The notes below the pieces were generated by a model. That model made no database searches and was not told the origin of the DNA. It was given only the letters and a program-made list of their open reading frames with translations. A stretch of 45,370 bases of DNA from Clostridia bacterium (lineage in GTDB: Bacteria; Bacillota; Clostridia; Oscillospirales; Butyricicoccaceae). Positions 1-8,473 of this stretch are shown here, piece after piece. A program made the position numbers and the translations under genes. Every line of letters starts with the position of its first letter. Position 1 is the stretch's first letter. The DNA is taken from NCBI GenBank assembly GCA_017455565.1, contig JAFSZV010000030.1, forward strand, positions 1-45,370, read 5' to 3'.

Positions 1-1
1 A

Positions 2-97
2 AATCGAACACTGCGAATAGGAGGATGGCTGACTGACTTTCCTACGGACGTAAAAGCCCTTGGAGGCGAAGGTCAGACCATTACCTCGCTATTCTAA
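2..97 (+). other. Possible C-terminal end of a truncated CDS, or structured RNA
   Basis: Frame 2 is open from the window edge to a TAA at 95-97 (about 31 codons, ending ...GQTITSLF), so this may be the tail of a gene cut by the edge. The same DNA also folds: GAATAG at 15-20 pairs with CTATTC near 88-94, and CTGAC near 30 pairs with GTCAG near 72. Short hairpins follow at about 103-126 and 127-142. I do not recognise a family either way. A 31-codon open frame is easily open by chance. Confidence 0.2.
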
Positions 98-180
98 CAG
101 TTTAGGCAATGAGATGTCCCATGCCTATGGCTGGCTGCCATGAATCAAGGGGCAAATATATAGTAACAGGAGGCGATCGC

Positions 181-534
181 ATGAATCGCCGCATCTGGAC
201 GGCCGCGGCGGTCGTTCTTGCCCTTCTGGCAGTCGGTCTTTCGCTGACGCTGCGCCCAGCCGCTCCGTCGACAGCCATAAACAACAAGCCCCTGCCCGCC
301 GCCACTGAACTGCCGCTTCCCCTGCCCGCCGAGCCAGCCGTCCCCGCTGGCTGGCGCGTGGGGATCTACGAGGGTCATGTTGCCGTTTTTGCCGCGGGAA
401 CCGAAACGCCGGAGCAGGTTTTGGAAACGGCGGTCGCATCGCTCCCCGTAGCCGACCGGGAAGCGCTGCGCCGGGGCATCTTTGTCAGCGACCGGAAAAC
501 GCTGACCGCGCTGCTGGAGGATTATGACGGATAG
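181..534 (+). CDS. Small membrane-anchored BofC C-terminal-domain-like protein
   Basis: 117 aa. Residues 7-24 form one hydrophobic helix (signal anchor or uncleaved signal). A Pro/Ala-rich linker follows, then a compact domain with GWRVGIYEGHVAVF, a PEQVLE segment, LPVADREALRRGI and a terminal LLEDYDG. This layout matches the BofC C-terminal domain, which in Bacillus BofC acts in the intermembrane space of sporulating cells to restrain SpoIVB. Here the BofC N-terminal domain is missing, so a sporulation role is only inferred. The start at 181 is chosen because AGGAGG (169-174) sits just upstream; an in-frame ATG at 109 has no such site. The gene precedes another small exported protein. Confidence 0.7.
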   Translation: MNRRIWTAAAVVLALLAVGLSLTLRPAAPSTAINNKPLPAATELPLPLPAEPAVPAGWRVGIYEGHVAVFAAGTETPEQVLETAVASLPVADREALRRGIFVSDRKTLTALLEDYDG

Positions 535-610
535 CGCGTCCCGCTGAAATGCCTGAACCGGTGCTTTTTTGTCTGCCTTCCGCATATGGTAGCAATGCGG
601 AGGTGGCAAT

Positions 611-1078
611 ATGAATATCTACACGTTCAAACTGACAAAAAAACACATTGTGGCGGGGATCCTGCTGATCGCGGTGCTGGTGGCGCTTTTGATCCTTCTG
701 GCACCGTCGGGAAGCGCTTCCGCCGCTTCCACCATCAAGATCAAGACGCAGGACGACTGTGTCCGCTGGCTGGCGGAGCTGGGCTATGCGGTGAGCGGAG
801 AAGACGTCCAGAGCCGTCAGGTGACCATTCCCAAGACCTTTGACGCCGTTTACGAGACCTATAACGAGATGCAGCGGGAATGTGGCTTCGACCTGCGGGA
901 TTACGCGGGAAAAAAGGTGACGCTCACCACCTATCGCGTGACGAACTATCCCTACGACGAGCCGGTGTTGCTGGATGTGCTGGTCTATAAGCATAAGGTG
1001 GTGGGCGGGGCCGTTTACACCGCTGCGGTGGACGGCTTTATGCACGGGCTCAAGCCGCTGGAGGAAAAAAGCGAATAA
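611..1078 (+). CDS. DUF4830-type exported protein
   Basis: 155 aa. A single strongly hydrophobic helix at residues 13-31 follows a Lys-rich start, giving an N-in anchor or signal. The extracytoplasmic part starts with TQDDCVRWLAELGY and continues through an alpha/beta region rich in Tyr and Val. This matches my recollection of DUF4830, a Firmicutes family without known function. GGAGGTGG directly upstream fixes the start, and a small CCGCAT/ATGCGG hairpin flanks that site. It lies 76 bp after the BofC-like gene and ends just before an intrinsic terminator, so the two may form a small unit of envelope proteins. Confidence 0.7.
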   Translation: MNIYTFKLTKKHIVAGILLIAVLVALLILLAPSGSASAASTIKIKTQDDCVRWLAELGYAVSGEDVQSRQVTIPKTFDAVYETYNEMQRECGFDLRDYAGKKVTLTTYRVTNYPYDEPVLLDVLVYKHKVVGGAVYTAAVDGFMHGLKPLEEKSE

Positions 1079-1084
1079 CGCCGA

Positions 1085-1120
1085 AAATCATCCCGAGGGG
1101 CTTCCATCGGGGTGATTTTT
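1085..1120 (+). terminator. Intrinsic terminator after the DUF4830 gene
   Basis: Inverted repeat ATCATCCCGA / TCGGGGTGAT with a loop of about 10 nt, followed by TTTTT, starting a few bases after the stop codon. Confidence 0.85.
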
Positions 1121-1168
1121 GTATTATACTGTCTTTGGTACAATAATGCTCCGAAGGAGGCGCTTTTC

Positions 1169-2068
1169 ATGCAAAAACCGACGCTTTTGGTGCTGGCCGC
1201 CGGGATGGGCAGCCGCTACGGCGGCCTCAAGCAGATCGATCCTCTGGGTCCCCACGGCGAGATCATTCTGGATTATTCCCTTTACGACGCCCTGCTGGCC
1301 GGCTTCGGCAAGGTGGTCTTTCTCATCAAGCGGGAGCTTTACGACGCGTTTCGAAGCGGGATCGGCAGCCGCTTTGAAGACCGGATGGAGGTGGACTATG
1401 CCTTTCAGGAGCTGCGCGATCTGCCGGAAGGCTTTTCCGCGCCCGAGGGCCGAGGCAAACCCTGGGGCACCGGCCACGCCGTCTACGCCGCGCGAAACAG
1501 GCTGAAGGGCGCCTTCGGTGTCATCGGCTCGGACGACTTTTTCGGCCGCGACACCTTTTTCCGTCTGGGCGCATTCTGCGCCGAAGAATGTGACGGAACC
1601 CATCTGGGCATGGTGGGCTTCCGCCTTTGCAACACGCTCAGTGAAAACGGCAGCGTTTCCCGCGGCGTCTGTGTATGCGAAAACGGCTTTCTCCGCTCGG
1701 TCACTGAGCGTACCGCCATTACAAAAGAGACCGACGGCCGGATCGTCTTTGCCGAAAACGGCGAGATTTTCCCGCTGGAGCCCAAAACGCCGGTGTCCAT
1801 GAACGTCTGGGCGCTGCACACCGACCTGTTTCCCGCCATGAAAGAAGATTTTGCCCGCTGGCTGGCTCAGGAGCCCGGCGACCCCATGAAGCGGGAATAT
1901 TATCTTCCCGCCTTTGTCGACCGGATGGTAAAGCAGGGCCGCGTCACGGTGCGGATGATGGACACCGCCTCTAAATGGTATGGCGTCACCAACCGGGAGG
2001 ACAAACCCGCCATTCAAAAGGCGCTGTCTGTCATGCACGAAAACGGCCTGTACCCTTCCCTGCTGTAA
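1169..2068 (+). CDS. Sugar nucleotidyltransferase-fold protein
   Basis: 299 aa. The N-terminus LVLAAGMGSRYGGLKQ is the classic NTP-binding loop of NTP_transferase proteins. A metal-binding GSDDFFGRD lies near residue 115-125 and VSMNVW near 210. The family moves a nucleotidyl group onto a sugar or alditol phosphate in the cytoplasm. The substrate cannot be read from sequence and no sugar pathway genes are adjacent. The start at 1169 follows AAGGAGG at 1154-1160; a longer in-frame ATG at 1112 falls in the upstream terminator. TACAAT at 1139-1144 may be its -10 element. It is a single-gene unit closed by a bidirectional terminator. Confidence 0.8.
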   Translation: MQKPTLLVLAAGMGSRYGGLKQIDPLGPHGEIILDYSLYDALLAGFGKVVFLIKRELYDAFRSGIGSRFEDRMEVDYAFQELRDLPEGFSAPEGRGKPWGTGHAVYAARNRLKGAFGVIGSDDFFGRDTFFRLGAFCAEECDGTHLGMVGFRLCNTLSENGSVSRGVCVCENGFLRSVTERTAITKETDGRIVFAENGEIFPLEPKTPVSMNVWALHTDLFPAMKEDFARWLAQEPGDPMKREYYLPAFVDRMVKQGRVTVRMMDTASKWYGVTNREDKPAIQKALSVMHENGLYPSLL

Positions 2069-2093
2069 AGCAGATCGCCTTTTCAAAAAATAA

Positions 2094-2127
2094 GCCGGAC
2101 GGCCCGTAGGCCGCCCGGCATTTTTTT
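2094..2127. terminator. Bidirectional intrinsic terminator
   Basis: GCCGGACGGCC / GGCCGCCCGGC stem with a CGTA loop. T7 follows on the + strand and an A-rich run precedes it, giving a T-tract on the - strand. It can end both the nucleotidyltransferase gene and the convergent ackA. Confidence 0.9.
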
Positions 2128-2139
2128 GTATCTGAACGA

Positions 2140-3339
2140 TTATTTCACCAGATTCATGGTGTCTAGTGCGATCATCAACTCTTCGTTGGTGGGAATCAGC
2201 AGAACCTTGACCTTGGAATCGGGCGCAGAGATCACGACCTCCCTGCCGCGGATCTTATTGGCCTCGGGATCCATCTTGACGCCCATAAACTGCAGGCCGG
2301 AGGCGATGGCCATGCGCTGGCTGACGGAGTTTTCGCCCACGCCGGCGGTAAAGATGATGGCGTCGACCCCGCCCATGGCGGCGGCGTAAGAGCCGATGAG
2401 CTTCTTGACGCCGTAATTGAACATATCCACAGCCAGGCCGGCGCGTTCGATGCCATCCTTAAAGGCGCTTTCCAGATCGCGGAAGTCGGAGGAAATGCCG
2501 GAAATGCCCTGAACGCCGGACTTCTTGTTGAGGATCGTAAGCATCTCTTCGATGGTGTAGCCGTGACGCTCCATCAGATACTGGATGATGCCCGCGTCCA
2601 GATCGCCGGCGCGGGTGCCCATCAAAACTCCTGCCAGCGGGGTGAAGCCCATGGAGGTGTCCACGCTCTTGCCGCCGTCGACGGCGGTGACGGAGGAGCC
2701 GTTGCCCAGATGGCAGGAGATGATCTTCAGTTTCTCGATGGGAGTGCCCAGCATCTCGGCCGCACGCTGGGAAACGTACTTGTGCGAGGTGCCGTGGAAG
2801 CCGTAGCGGCGGACCTTGTCGTTCTCATAATACTCGTAAGGCAGGGCGTACATATAGGCGACGGGCGGCATGGTCTGGTGGAAGGCGGTGTCGAACACGG
2901 CAACCATGGGGACGCCGGGCATGAGCGCCTGGCAGGCCTTGATGCCGATGATATTGGCGGGATTGTGCAGCGGAGCCAGCGGGTTGCACTCCTCGATGGC
3001 CTTCATCACCTCATCGTTGATGACGACGGATTTGGCGAACTTTTCGCCGCCGTGCACCACGCGGTGACCGACGGCGTCGATCTCCTTCATACTGCCGATC
3101 ACGCCGTTTTTCGGATCCACCAGCGCGTCGAGCACGGCCTTGATGGCCTCGTTGTGGGTGGGCATGGCCACGTCAACGGCGTCCAGCTTCGCCTTGTCCT
3201 CGATCTGGGGCTTATAGGTGAACTTGCCGTCGATACCGATGCGCTCGCACAGGCCCTTGGCCAGCAAGTCGCCGGTCTCGGGATTGAGGAGCTGATACTT
3301 CAGAGAAGAGCTGCCCGCGTTGATAACCAGAACATTCAT
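2140..3339 (-). CDS. ackA: Acetate kinase
   Basis: 399 aa, the usual family length. It begins [17 protein letters not shown], the phosphate 1/adenosine-binding signature of the ASKHA kinases. It also carries [10 protein letters not shown], a GTSHKYV segment, CHLGNGSSV and FTAGVGENS. The enzyme converts acetyl phosphate plus ADP to acetate plus ATP and is the substrate-level phosphorylation step of fermentation. It would harvest the acetyl-CoA branch of lysine and sugar fermentation. No pta is in the window. AGGAG lies 13 nt upstream of the ATG. It is divergent from tmcAL, a pairing common in Clostridia, and the shared AT-rich gap holds the promoters. Confidence 0.97.
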   Translation of the reverse strand: MNVLVINAGSSSLKYQLLNPETGDLLAKGLCERIGIDGKFTYKPQIEDKAKLDAVDVAMPTHNEAIKAVLDALVDPKNGVIGSMKEIDAVGHRVVHGGEKFAKSVVINDEVMKAIEECNPLAPLHNPANIIGIKACQALMPGVPMVAVFDTAFHQTMPPVAYMYALPYEYYENDKVRRYGFHGTSHKYVSQRAAEMLGTPIEKLKIISCHLGNGSSVTAVDGGKSVDTSMGFTPLAGVLMGTRAGDLDAGIIQYLMERHGYTIEEMLTILNKKSGVQGISGISSDFRDLESAFKDGIERAGLAVDMFNYGVKKLIGSYAAAMGGVDAIIFTAGVGENSVSQRMAIASGLQFMGVKMDPEANKIRGREVVISAPDSKVKVLLIPTNEELMIALDTMNLVK

Positions 3340-3359
3340 AGTTTTTGCACACTCCTGTA

Positions 3360-3388
3360 TTTTATATTATCGGTTTTTATGTTATAAT
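3360..3388 (+). promoter_or_regulatory. Possible promoter of tmcAL
   Basis: A perfect TATAAT at 3383-3388 in the AT-rich gap between ackA and tmcAL. The matching -35 (TTTTAT) is poor. Confidence 0.35.
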
Positions 3389-3451
3389 GAAAGTGCTGGA
3401 TTATATATTACACGATTTTTTCCCTGTTTACAAGGCTTTTGGAGGTTTTTT

Positions 3452-4663
3452 ATGCGGATCTGTGGCGTAGTTTCGGAGTATAACCCCTTTCACAGCGGAC
3501 ACGAATACCATCTGGCGGAGATTCGCCGGCGGCTGGGCGGGGATTGCGCCGTGGTGTGCTGCATGTCGGGCGACTTTGTGCAGCGGGGCGAGGCTGCGAT
3601 CCTGCCCAAGCATCTGCGGGCGCATGGCGCCGTGCTGAGCGGCGCCGATCTGGTGGTGGAGCTGCCCGTTCCCTATTCCCTTTCCTCCGCTGAGGGCTTT
3701 GCCGAAAATGCCCTGCGGATCCTCAGCGGGCTGGGGGTGCTCACCGACCTGAGCTTCGGCGCGGAGGACGCCGATGAGGCGCTTTTGCGGGAGACTGCCG
3801 GCATTTTGCTGGAGCACGACACGGTGGCCGCCACGCTGGCCAACCTGAAAACCGGCGTTTCCTATGCCGCCGCCCGGGAGCGTGCCCTTTACGCCCGGAT
3901 CCGGGAGCGGGCCGACATTTTGAAAAAACCCAACAATATTTTGGCCGTGGAATACTGCAAGGCTGTGCAGAAGCAGCATCTTTCACTGTCGCTGCTCCCC
4001 GTTGCCCGCAAGGGCGCGAGCCACGACCAAGGGCCGGAAGACGGCGGCGATCTTGTCTCCGCTTCCTATCTGCGGGGCCTGCTGCGAAGCGGAGATTTCG
4101 AAGAGGCAGCCCGCCGGATGCCGGAGGGCTGCCGGGGCGTTCTGCGAAACGCCGTGGCAGAGGGGCGCGCCCTTTTGGATGACGAACGGCTGGAATGCGC
4201 CGTTTTGTCGCAGCTTCTGCGGCTGGAACCTGACGATCTGGCCGCTCTGCCCGGCGCAGCCGAGGGGCTGGAGCATCGGCTGTACGCCGCCATCCGCTCC
4301 TCCCGCACGCTGGAGGAGATTGCCGCGGCGGCCAAAACCAAGCGCTATGCCCTGTCCCGCATTCGCCGGATGATGTACTGTTCCTGGCTGGGAATTACCG
4401 CCGCCGATACCGGTATCCCAGCGCCTTATATCCGCGTTTTGGCCTTTAACGACAAGGGCCGTGAAGTTCTTCGGCTTGCCAGAAAAAAGGCCGTGCTTCC
4501 CCTGATCACCAAGCCTGCTCATGCGGAAGCTCTGACGCCGGAGGCCCGGCGGATCTTTGAGCTGACGGCAAGGGCTGCCGACCTGTACGCGCTTGCCCTG
4601 CCCGCGTGGAAACAGCACCGCCCAGGCGACGACTGGCGGCAAAACGCGGTGTATGTGCGCTGA
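3452..4663 (+). CDS. tmcAL: tRNA(Met) cytidine acetate ligase
   Basis: 403 aa, close to Bacillus TmcAL/YlbM. N-terminal GVVSEYNPFHSGHEYHL is the nucleotidyltransferase-like ATP-binding motif, MSGDFVQRGE follows, and KKPNNILAVEY near residue 155 is a family hallmark. The enzyme uses acetate and ATP to make N4-acetylcytidine at the wobble base of elongator tRNA-Met in the cytoplasm. Its substrate acetate links it to the divergent neighbour ackA. The start at 3452 follows GGAGG at 3441-3445. The open frame extends back to 3320, but that would overlap ackA and lacks the family N-terminus. Confidence 0.93.
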   Translation: MRICGVVSEYNPFHSGHEYHLAEIRRRLGGDCAVVCCMSGDFVQRGEAAILPKHLRAHGAVLSGADLVVELPVPYSLSSAEGFAENALRILSGLGVLTDLSFGAEDADEALLRETAGILLEHDTVAATLANLKTGVSYAAARERALYARIRERADILKKPNNILAVEYCKAVQKQHLSLSLLPVARKGASHDQGPEDGGDLVSASYLRGLLRSGDFEEAARRMPEGCRGVLRNAVAEGRALLDDERLECAVLSQLLRLEPDDLAALPGAAEGLEHRLYAAIRSSRTLEEIAAAAKTKRYALSRIRRMMYCSWLGITAADTGIPAPYIRVLAFNDKGREVLRLARKKAVLPLITKPAHAEALTPEARRIFELTARAADLYALALPAWKQHRPGDDWRQNAVYVR

Positions 4664-4720
4664 ACCGGAAAAGAATCCTTCGGTTTTCCGCAAAAAACGC
4701 CGGTTTTTTCCGAAAAAGCC

Positions 4721-4749
4721 TTGACTTTTTTCAGTTTCATAAGTATAAT
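4721..4749 (+). promoter_or_regulatory. Sigma-A promoter of rplU-rpmA
   Basis: TTGACT, 17-bp spacer, TATAAT. The start of transcription should fall near 4756, just before the L21 leader. Confidence 0.9.
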
Positions 4750-4756
4750 AAAAAGG

Positions 4757-4830
4757 CCGCATTGAACGGGTCTTTTAAGTTGACCTCGGTCACGCCCCTA
4801 AAGCGAGCCCGAAATGAAGGAGAGGTGCAA
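4757..4830 (+). promoter_or_regulatory. Ribosomal protein L21 leader
   Basis: The 5' UTR between promoter and rplU folds. CGGG at 4767-4770 pairs with CCCG at 4808-4811, and TGACC/GGTCA forms an inner hairpin at 4781-4792. This resembles the Firmicutes L21 leader, thought to bind L21 or an assembly partner for feedback control. The family assignment is from memory of its position and shape. Confidence 0.6.
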
Positions 4831-4835
4831 AGACA

Positions 4836-5123
4836 ATGTACGCAATCATCAAGACCGGCGGAAAGCAGTATAAGGTTTCCGAGGGTGACGAGATCTATGT
4901 GGAGAAGCTGGATCTGGAGGACGGCGCGGCCGTGGATTTTGAGACGCTGATGGTCGGCAACGACGGCGCTCTGACCATGGGCGGCAAGGTCACCGGTAAG
5001 GTGGTCAAATCCGGCAAGCAGAGGAAGGTCATCGTCTATAAGATGAAGCCTAAAAAGAACTACCGCAGAAAACAGGGTCACAGACAGCCTTATACCAAGG
5101 TTGTCATCGAGACCATCGCGTAA
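4836..5123 (+). CDS. rplU: 50S ribosomal protein L21
   Basis: 95 aa. [20 protein letters not shown] at the start and the conserved [15 protein letters not shown] near the end are diagnostic of bL21, which binds 23S rRNA domain I region. It heads a two-gene unit with rpmA 32 bp downstream and is controlled by the promoter and leader upstream. The usual Firmicutes gene between L21 and L27, the cysteine protease prp, is absent. Confidence 0.98.
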   Translation: MYAIIKTGGKQYKVSEGDEIYVEKLDLEDGAAVDFETLMVGNDGALTMGGKVTGKVVKSGKQRKVIVYKMKPKKNYRRKQGHRQPYTKVVIETIA

Positions 5124-5155
5124 TTCACACTACTACCAATCGGAGGTGCAATGGA

Positions 5156-5419
5156 ATGGCTCATAAAAAAGGTGTCGGCTCTACGAAGAACGGCCGCGAT
5201 TCCGAGTCCAAGCGCCTTGGCGTGAAGCGTGCTGACGGTCAGTTCGTTCTGGCAGGCAACATCCTCGTCAAGCAGCGCGGCACGAAGATTCATCCGGGTA
5301 CCAATGTGGGCAGAGGCAGCGACGATACGCTGTTTGCTCTGACCAACGGTACGGTCCGCTTTGAGAAGCTGGGCCGCGACCGCAAGCAGGTCTCGGTTTA
5401 CGAAGACGTGCAGCAGTAA
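5156..5419 (+). CDS. rpmA: 50S ribosomal protein L27 without the cleaved N-extension
   Basis: 87 aa. It starts [20 protein letters not shown], the mature L27 N-terminus that reaches the peptidyl-transferase centre. Many Firmicutes encode L27 with a short N-terminal extension ending ...FFA that the protease Prp removes. Here no in-frame upstream start exists: the nearby ATG at 5151 is in another frame, and GGAGGTGC at 5142-5149 is correctly spaced for 5156. No prp gene lies between rplU and rpmA. The two absences are consistent with each other. Confidence 0.97.
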   Translation: MAHKKGVGSTKNGRDSESKRLGVKRADGQFVLAGNILVKQRGTKIHPGTNVGRGSDDTLFALTNGTVRFEKLGRDRKQVSVYEDVQQ

Positions 5420-5436
5420 TTTGCTTTGTGGCTCTG

Positions 5437-5468
5437 CCTCCCGGGCGCAAGTCCGGGAGGTTTTCTTT
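5437..5468 (+). terminator. Terminator of rplU-rpmA
   Basis: CCTCCCGGGC / TCCGGGAGG stem with a short loop, then TTTTCTTTT. Confidence 0.92.
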
Positions 5469-5520
5469 TGCCCTGAAACGGGTCTTTTTACCGCGCGTTT
5501 GCGGAAAACGCAAGTCCTAC

Positions 5521-5549
5521 TGGAAATATCGGAAAAATCGTGATATAAT
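5521..5549 (+). promoter_or_regulatory. Promoter of obg
   Basis: TGGAAA, 17-bp spacer, TATAAT, with TG one base before the -10 (extended -10). Confidence 0.75.
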
Positions 5550-5584
5550 CTTTAAAATATTGAACAGAGCAAGGAATGATGCAT

Positions 5585-6865
5585 ATGTTTGTTGACGTTG
5601 CAAAGATCCGCATCAAGGCCGGACGCGGCGGCGACGGCCACATCGGATTTCACCGGGAAAAATATGTGGCCTCCGGCGGGCCTGACGGCGGCGACGGCGG
5701 ACGGGGTGGAAACATTGTCTTTACGGTAGACCGCCATATGTCCACCCTGCTGGATTTTCGCTATAAAAAGAAATATGCGGCAAGCGACGGCGAGCCGGGC
5801 GGCACCAAGCGCCGCTTTGGCAAGGACGGCGCCGACACCGTAATTAAGGTGCCTTTAGGTACCCTGATCCGCGACGGCGAGACCGGCGCCCTACTCCACG
5901 ATATGTCCGACGACGAGCCCTTTATTGCCGCATGCGGCGGCCGGGGCGGCTGGGGCAACGCCCACTTCGCCACGCCAACCCGCCAGGCGCCCCGTTTTGC
6001 CAAGCCGGGTCTGGAGGGTGACGAACGGTTTATCGTGCTGGAGCTCAAGCTCATCGCCGACGTGGGCCTCATCGGCTTCCCCAACGTGGGCAAAAGCACG
6101 CTGCTTTCCATGATCTCGGCGGCCCGCCCCAAGATCGCCAATTATCACTTCACCACCCTCCAGCCAAATCTGGGCGTGGTGTTTATTTCCGAGGGCTCCT
6201 CCTTTGTGTGCGCCGATATTCCGGGCATCATCGAAGGCGCCGCCGAGGGCGCAGGCCTGGGACACGACTTTTTGCGGCATATCGAGCGTTGCCGTCTGCT
6301 GGTGCATTTGGTGGATGCTTCGGGCAGCGAGGGCCGCGACCCGGTGGAGGATCTGGAGACCATCAACCGGGAGCTGACACATTACAGTCAGGAGCTTTCC
6401 CGCAGACCGCAGATCATCGTGGCCAACAAGTGCGATATTTTGGAGGAGGGCTCGGACAATCTGGCCCGCCTGCAGAAAAAGGCCGACGAACTGGGCTATC
6501 CCCTTCTGCAAATGTCCGCCGCCGCGGGACAGGGCGTAAAAGAACTGGTTTATGCTGTCTGGAACAAGCTGGAGACCCTGCCGCCGGTGGAGATCTTTCA
6601 GCCCGAGATGACGCTGGAAACCATGCCGGACCTGACTGGCGAGCGGGATATTCACATCGTCCGGGGTGATGACGCCGTTTTCTATGTCACGGGCGCCTGG
6701 GTCGAGCGCATCGTAAGCTCGGTGAACTTTGACGAATACGAATCCCGCATGTATTTTGAGCGCACGCTGCGAAAGGCCGGCGTCTTTGACATGCTGGAGG
6801 CCAAGGGCATTCAGGAAAAGGACACCGTGGACGTGCTGGGCATCCAGTTTGAATACGTGTACTAA
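5585..6865 (+). CDS. obg: GTPase Obg
   Basis: 426 aa. The Gly-rich Obg fold comes first (FVDVAKIRIKAGRGGDG through about residue 155). The G domain follows with G1 GFPNVGKST, G3 DIPGI and G4 NKCD. The C-terminal OCT domain covers roughly residues 340-425. Obg is an essential GTPase acting in 50S assembly and stress control. Three ATGs lie at 5576, 5579 and 5585. AAGGA at 5571-5575 is spaced properly only for 5585, and that start matches the family's MFVD terminus. The gene follows the L21-L27 unit, the standard order, but has its own promoter. Confidence 0.95.
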   Translation: MFVDVAKIRIKAGRGGDGHIGFHREKYVASGGPDGGDGGRGGNIVFTVDRHMSTLLDFRYKKKYAASDGEPGGTKRRFGKDGADTVIKVPLGTLIRDGETGALLHDMSDDEPFIAACGGRGGWGNAHFATPTRQAPRFAKPGLEGDERFIVLELKLIADVGLIGFPNVGKSTLLSMISAARPKIANYHFTTLQPNLGVVFISEGSSFVCADIPGIIEGAAEGAGLGHDFLRHIERCRLLVHLVDASGSEGRDPVEDLETINRELTHYSQELSRRPQIIVANKCDILEEGSDNLARLQKKADELGYPLLQMSAAAGQGVKELVYAVWNKLETLPPVEIFQPEMTLETMPDLTGERDIHIVRGDDAVFYVTGAWVERIVSSVNFDEYESRMYFERTLRKAGVFDMLEAKGIQEKDTVDVLGIQFEYVY

Positions 6866-6952
6866 CCCCTTTCCCTTTGCGCGAATCACACTTGCTTTTT
6901 ATTCTGCTTTTCCGCGCACGATCACAACCAATAGAGAGAGAAGGTTTGTGAA

Positions 6953-7549
6953 ATGAAAAAGCTTTTATTCGTGGGAGTTTTCTGTCTTTTTCTTCTGACT
7001 GCCGCAGGCTGCGGCAACCGGTTTACGGCGGAGGATCTGGCGCTGGCCCGGGAAGAGGCGTATCACAACGGCTATCAATGCGGCTATGAAACGGGCGCGG
7101 AGGAATCCCGCGCCGAGGGCTATGCCTCCGGCTTCAGCGACGGGCAGGCCGAAGGGTATTCCGCAGGGTTGGCGGAACAGCAGGAGGCCCTTTTGCAGGA
7201 AGCCGGCGACAGCTATCAGCAGGGCTATGAATCCGGCTATGGCGACGGCTATGCTAAGCAGGAAAGCGACGCCGCTGCCGCAGCTTCCGCCTATGTTTCC
7301 AATGTGCGGGAACGCACCGGCGCTTCTTCCGGCAAGGTGCAGCAGCTTGTTCCCACCGCTCCCGCCGGGGACGGCGATGCCGGCCGTTCGCTCCCCGGGA
7401 CGGGCGGCACGGTTTATGTGACCAAAAGCGGCAAGAAGTATCACGCCGACGGCTGCGCTTATCTCAGTTCCAGCAAGATCGCCATCGCACTGGACGACGC
7501 CAAGGCGAAGGGCTATACCCCCTGCTCGAAATGCAATCCGCCGAAATAA
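6953..7549 (+). CDS. Repeat lipoprotein with a C-terminal Cys-rich (Ada-like) module
   Basis: 198 aa. The signal peptide ends in a lipobox LTAAGC (Cys at about residue 20), so it should be lipid-anchored outside the membrane. Residues 30-110 hold degenerate repeats of the type GYxxGYxxG (GYQCGYETG, GYASGFSDG, GYESGYGDGY). A low-complexity linker follows. The last 45 residues, VYVTKSGKKYHADGCAYL through PCSKCNPPK, resemble the Cys/His module found at the end of many Firmicutes secreted nucleases and related to Ada-type zinc sites. No catalytic domain is visible. Its start follows AGAGAGAAGG. Function unknown. Confidence 0.75.
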   Translation: MKKLLFVGVFCLFLLTAAGCGNRFTAEDLALAREEAYHNGYQCGYETGAEESRAEGYASGFSDGQAEGYSAGLAEQQEALLQEAGDSYQQGYESGYGDGYAKQESDAAAAASAYVSNVRERTGASSGKVQQLVPTAPAGDGDAGRSLPGTGGTVYVTKSGKKYHADGCAYLSSSKIAIALDDAKAKGYTPCSKCNPPK

Positions 7550-7582
7550 GAATAAAATATTTGGAATATGAGGTGTTTCGTT

Positions 7583-7939
7583 ATGCGAACGGTAAAATGC
7601 CCCTGTTGCGGACATAAGAACAAGCGCGGGGAGCGTCTGTGCGAAGAATGCGGCAATCGGCTGGCCCCGGATGCGGGTATTTGGGATCCCTTCGCACAAC
7701 AGGCGCCCGTTGCGCCTGTGGAAGAAGACCCTGCTTTTGAAAGGCCGGTGAACAAGGCCAGCCGCATTGGTCTTTATACCCTCGTTTTTCTGATCTTTTG
7801 GTTTGGATTTCTGATCGTATTTGATACGCTCGCGCTTAAATCCTGGTCAAATGGCGGAATGATAGCGTTTCTTTTCTCGCTCCTCTTTTGGGCCGCAGGG
7901 ATTATTGCACTGATACAGGAATTGAGAAGGACTCGATAA
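7583..7939 (+). CDS. Zinc-ribbon membrane protein
   Basis: 118 aa. An N-terminal zinc ribbon (CPCCGHKNKRGERLCEECG, two CxxC knuckles) is followed by an acidic linker and two hydrophobic helices at about 62-80 and 90-112. This is the common 'zinc_ribbon plus TM' architecture of Clostridia, with no assigned function. The start at 7583 follows GAGGTG at 7569-7574; an in-frame ATG at 7568 overlaps that site. The stop lies a few bases from the truncated edge of a group II intron. Confidence 0.75.
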   Translation: MRTVKCPCCGHKNKRGERLCEECGNRLAPDAGIWDPFAQQAPVAPVEEDPAFERPVNKASRIGLYTLVFLIFWFGFLIVFDTLALKSWSNGGMIAFLFSLLFWAAGIIALIQELRRTR

Positions 7940-7941
7940 AC

Positions 7942-8468
7942 TGCTTTCACTCAGTTCCTCTTGTGCTCCTCCTTCTGCTTGTAAAGCTGCCGGAAATTCT
8001 CCCGCCTGCCTTCCGCCTCCATGGGCTTACGTTCCCGCTTGTTGGGCGTATCCTCTGTTTCGGAGTATCCCGACCTTGCTTACAGCGTTTCGCATTGCTT
8101 TGACATTAGGCCCTTTCCGGTTTGGTGCTCCCGGTACTATGGCTTCAGCTGACTCCCGGTCATGAGCTTTTTGTCGCACGCGGTTCCCCGCGCTGACCGG
8201 GCCTCCCGGGGTAAGACACGATTCTTTCGCCGCACAACCTCCGGATTTACTGCTTCGGTTTTACGTTTACCCTTCGGGCTTTGGCTTGTTACGCAGCCTT
8301 GCCCACCGCTTAGCCTCATATCCGGTTTCTGTTCGTAGGCTCCTCGGCTTTGCTACACCGCTTCCTCCCCCGTTGCCATTGCTGACCCCGGCTTGCGGTT
8401 CGCTACACTTGGCGGTTAATACCCGTGGCGGGACTTTCCCCGCGAGAATCGTGCCATGCCCGGCTCAC
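7942..8468 (-). mobile_element. Group II intron remnant, 5' portion only
   Basis: Read on the - strand, the element starts at 8468 with GTGAGCC. Text typical of bacterial group II intron domain I follows, including CCCGCCACGGGTATT and GCGGTGTAGCAAAGCCGAG, then ACCCCGGGAGG and GTCAGCTGAAGCCATAGTAC, which usually precede the intron ORF. It aligns over about 200 bp with the second remnant at 31983-32190. Only the first codons of an intron-encoded protein remain, and no domain V is seen before the element stops at about 7942. It sits directly 3' of a terminator hairpin, the insertion habit of class C introns. Confidence 0.8.
7951..8106 (-). pseudogene. Start of a group II intron-encoded protein, broken
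   Basis: One frame reads MSKQCETL, a stop, then an open stretch containing TPNKRERKPMEAEGRRENF and a second stop. Its position in the intron corresponds to the beginning of the reverse transcriptase/maturase. No RT motifs (for example YADD) remain. Confidence 0.5.
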
Positions 8469-8473
8469 GCGCA

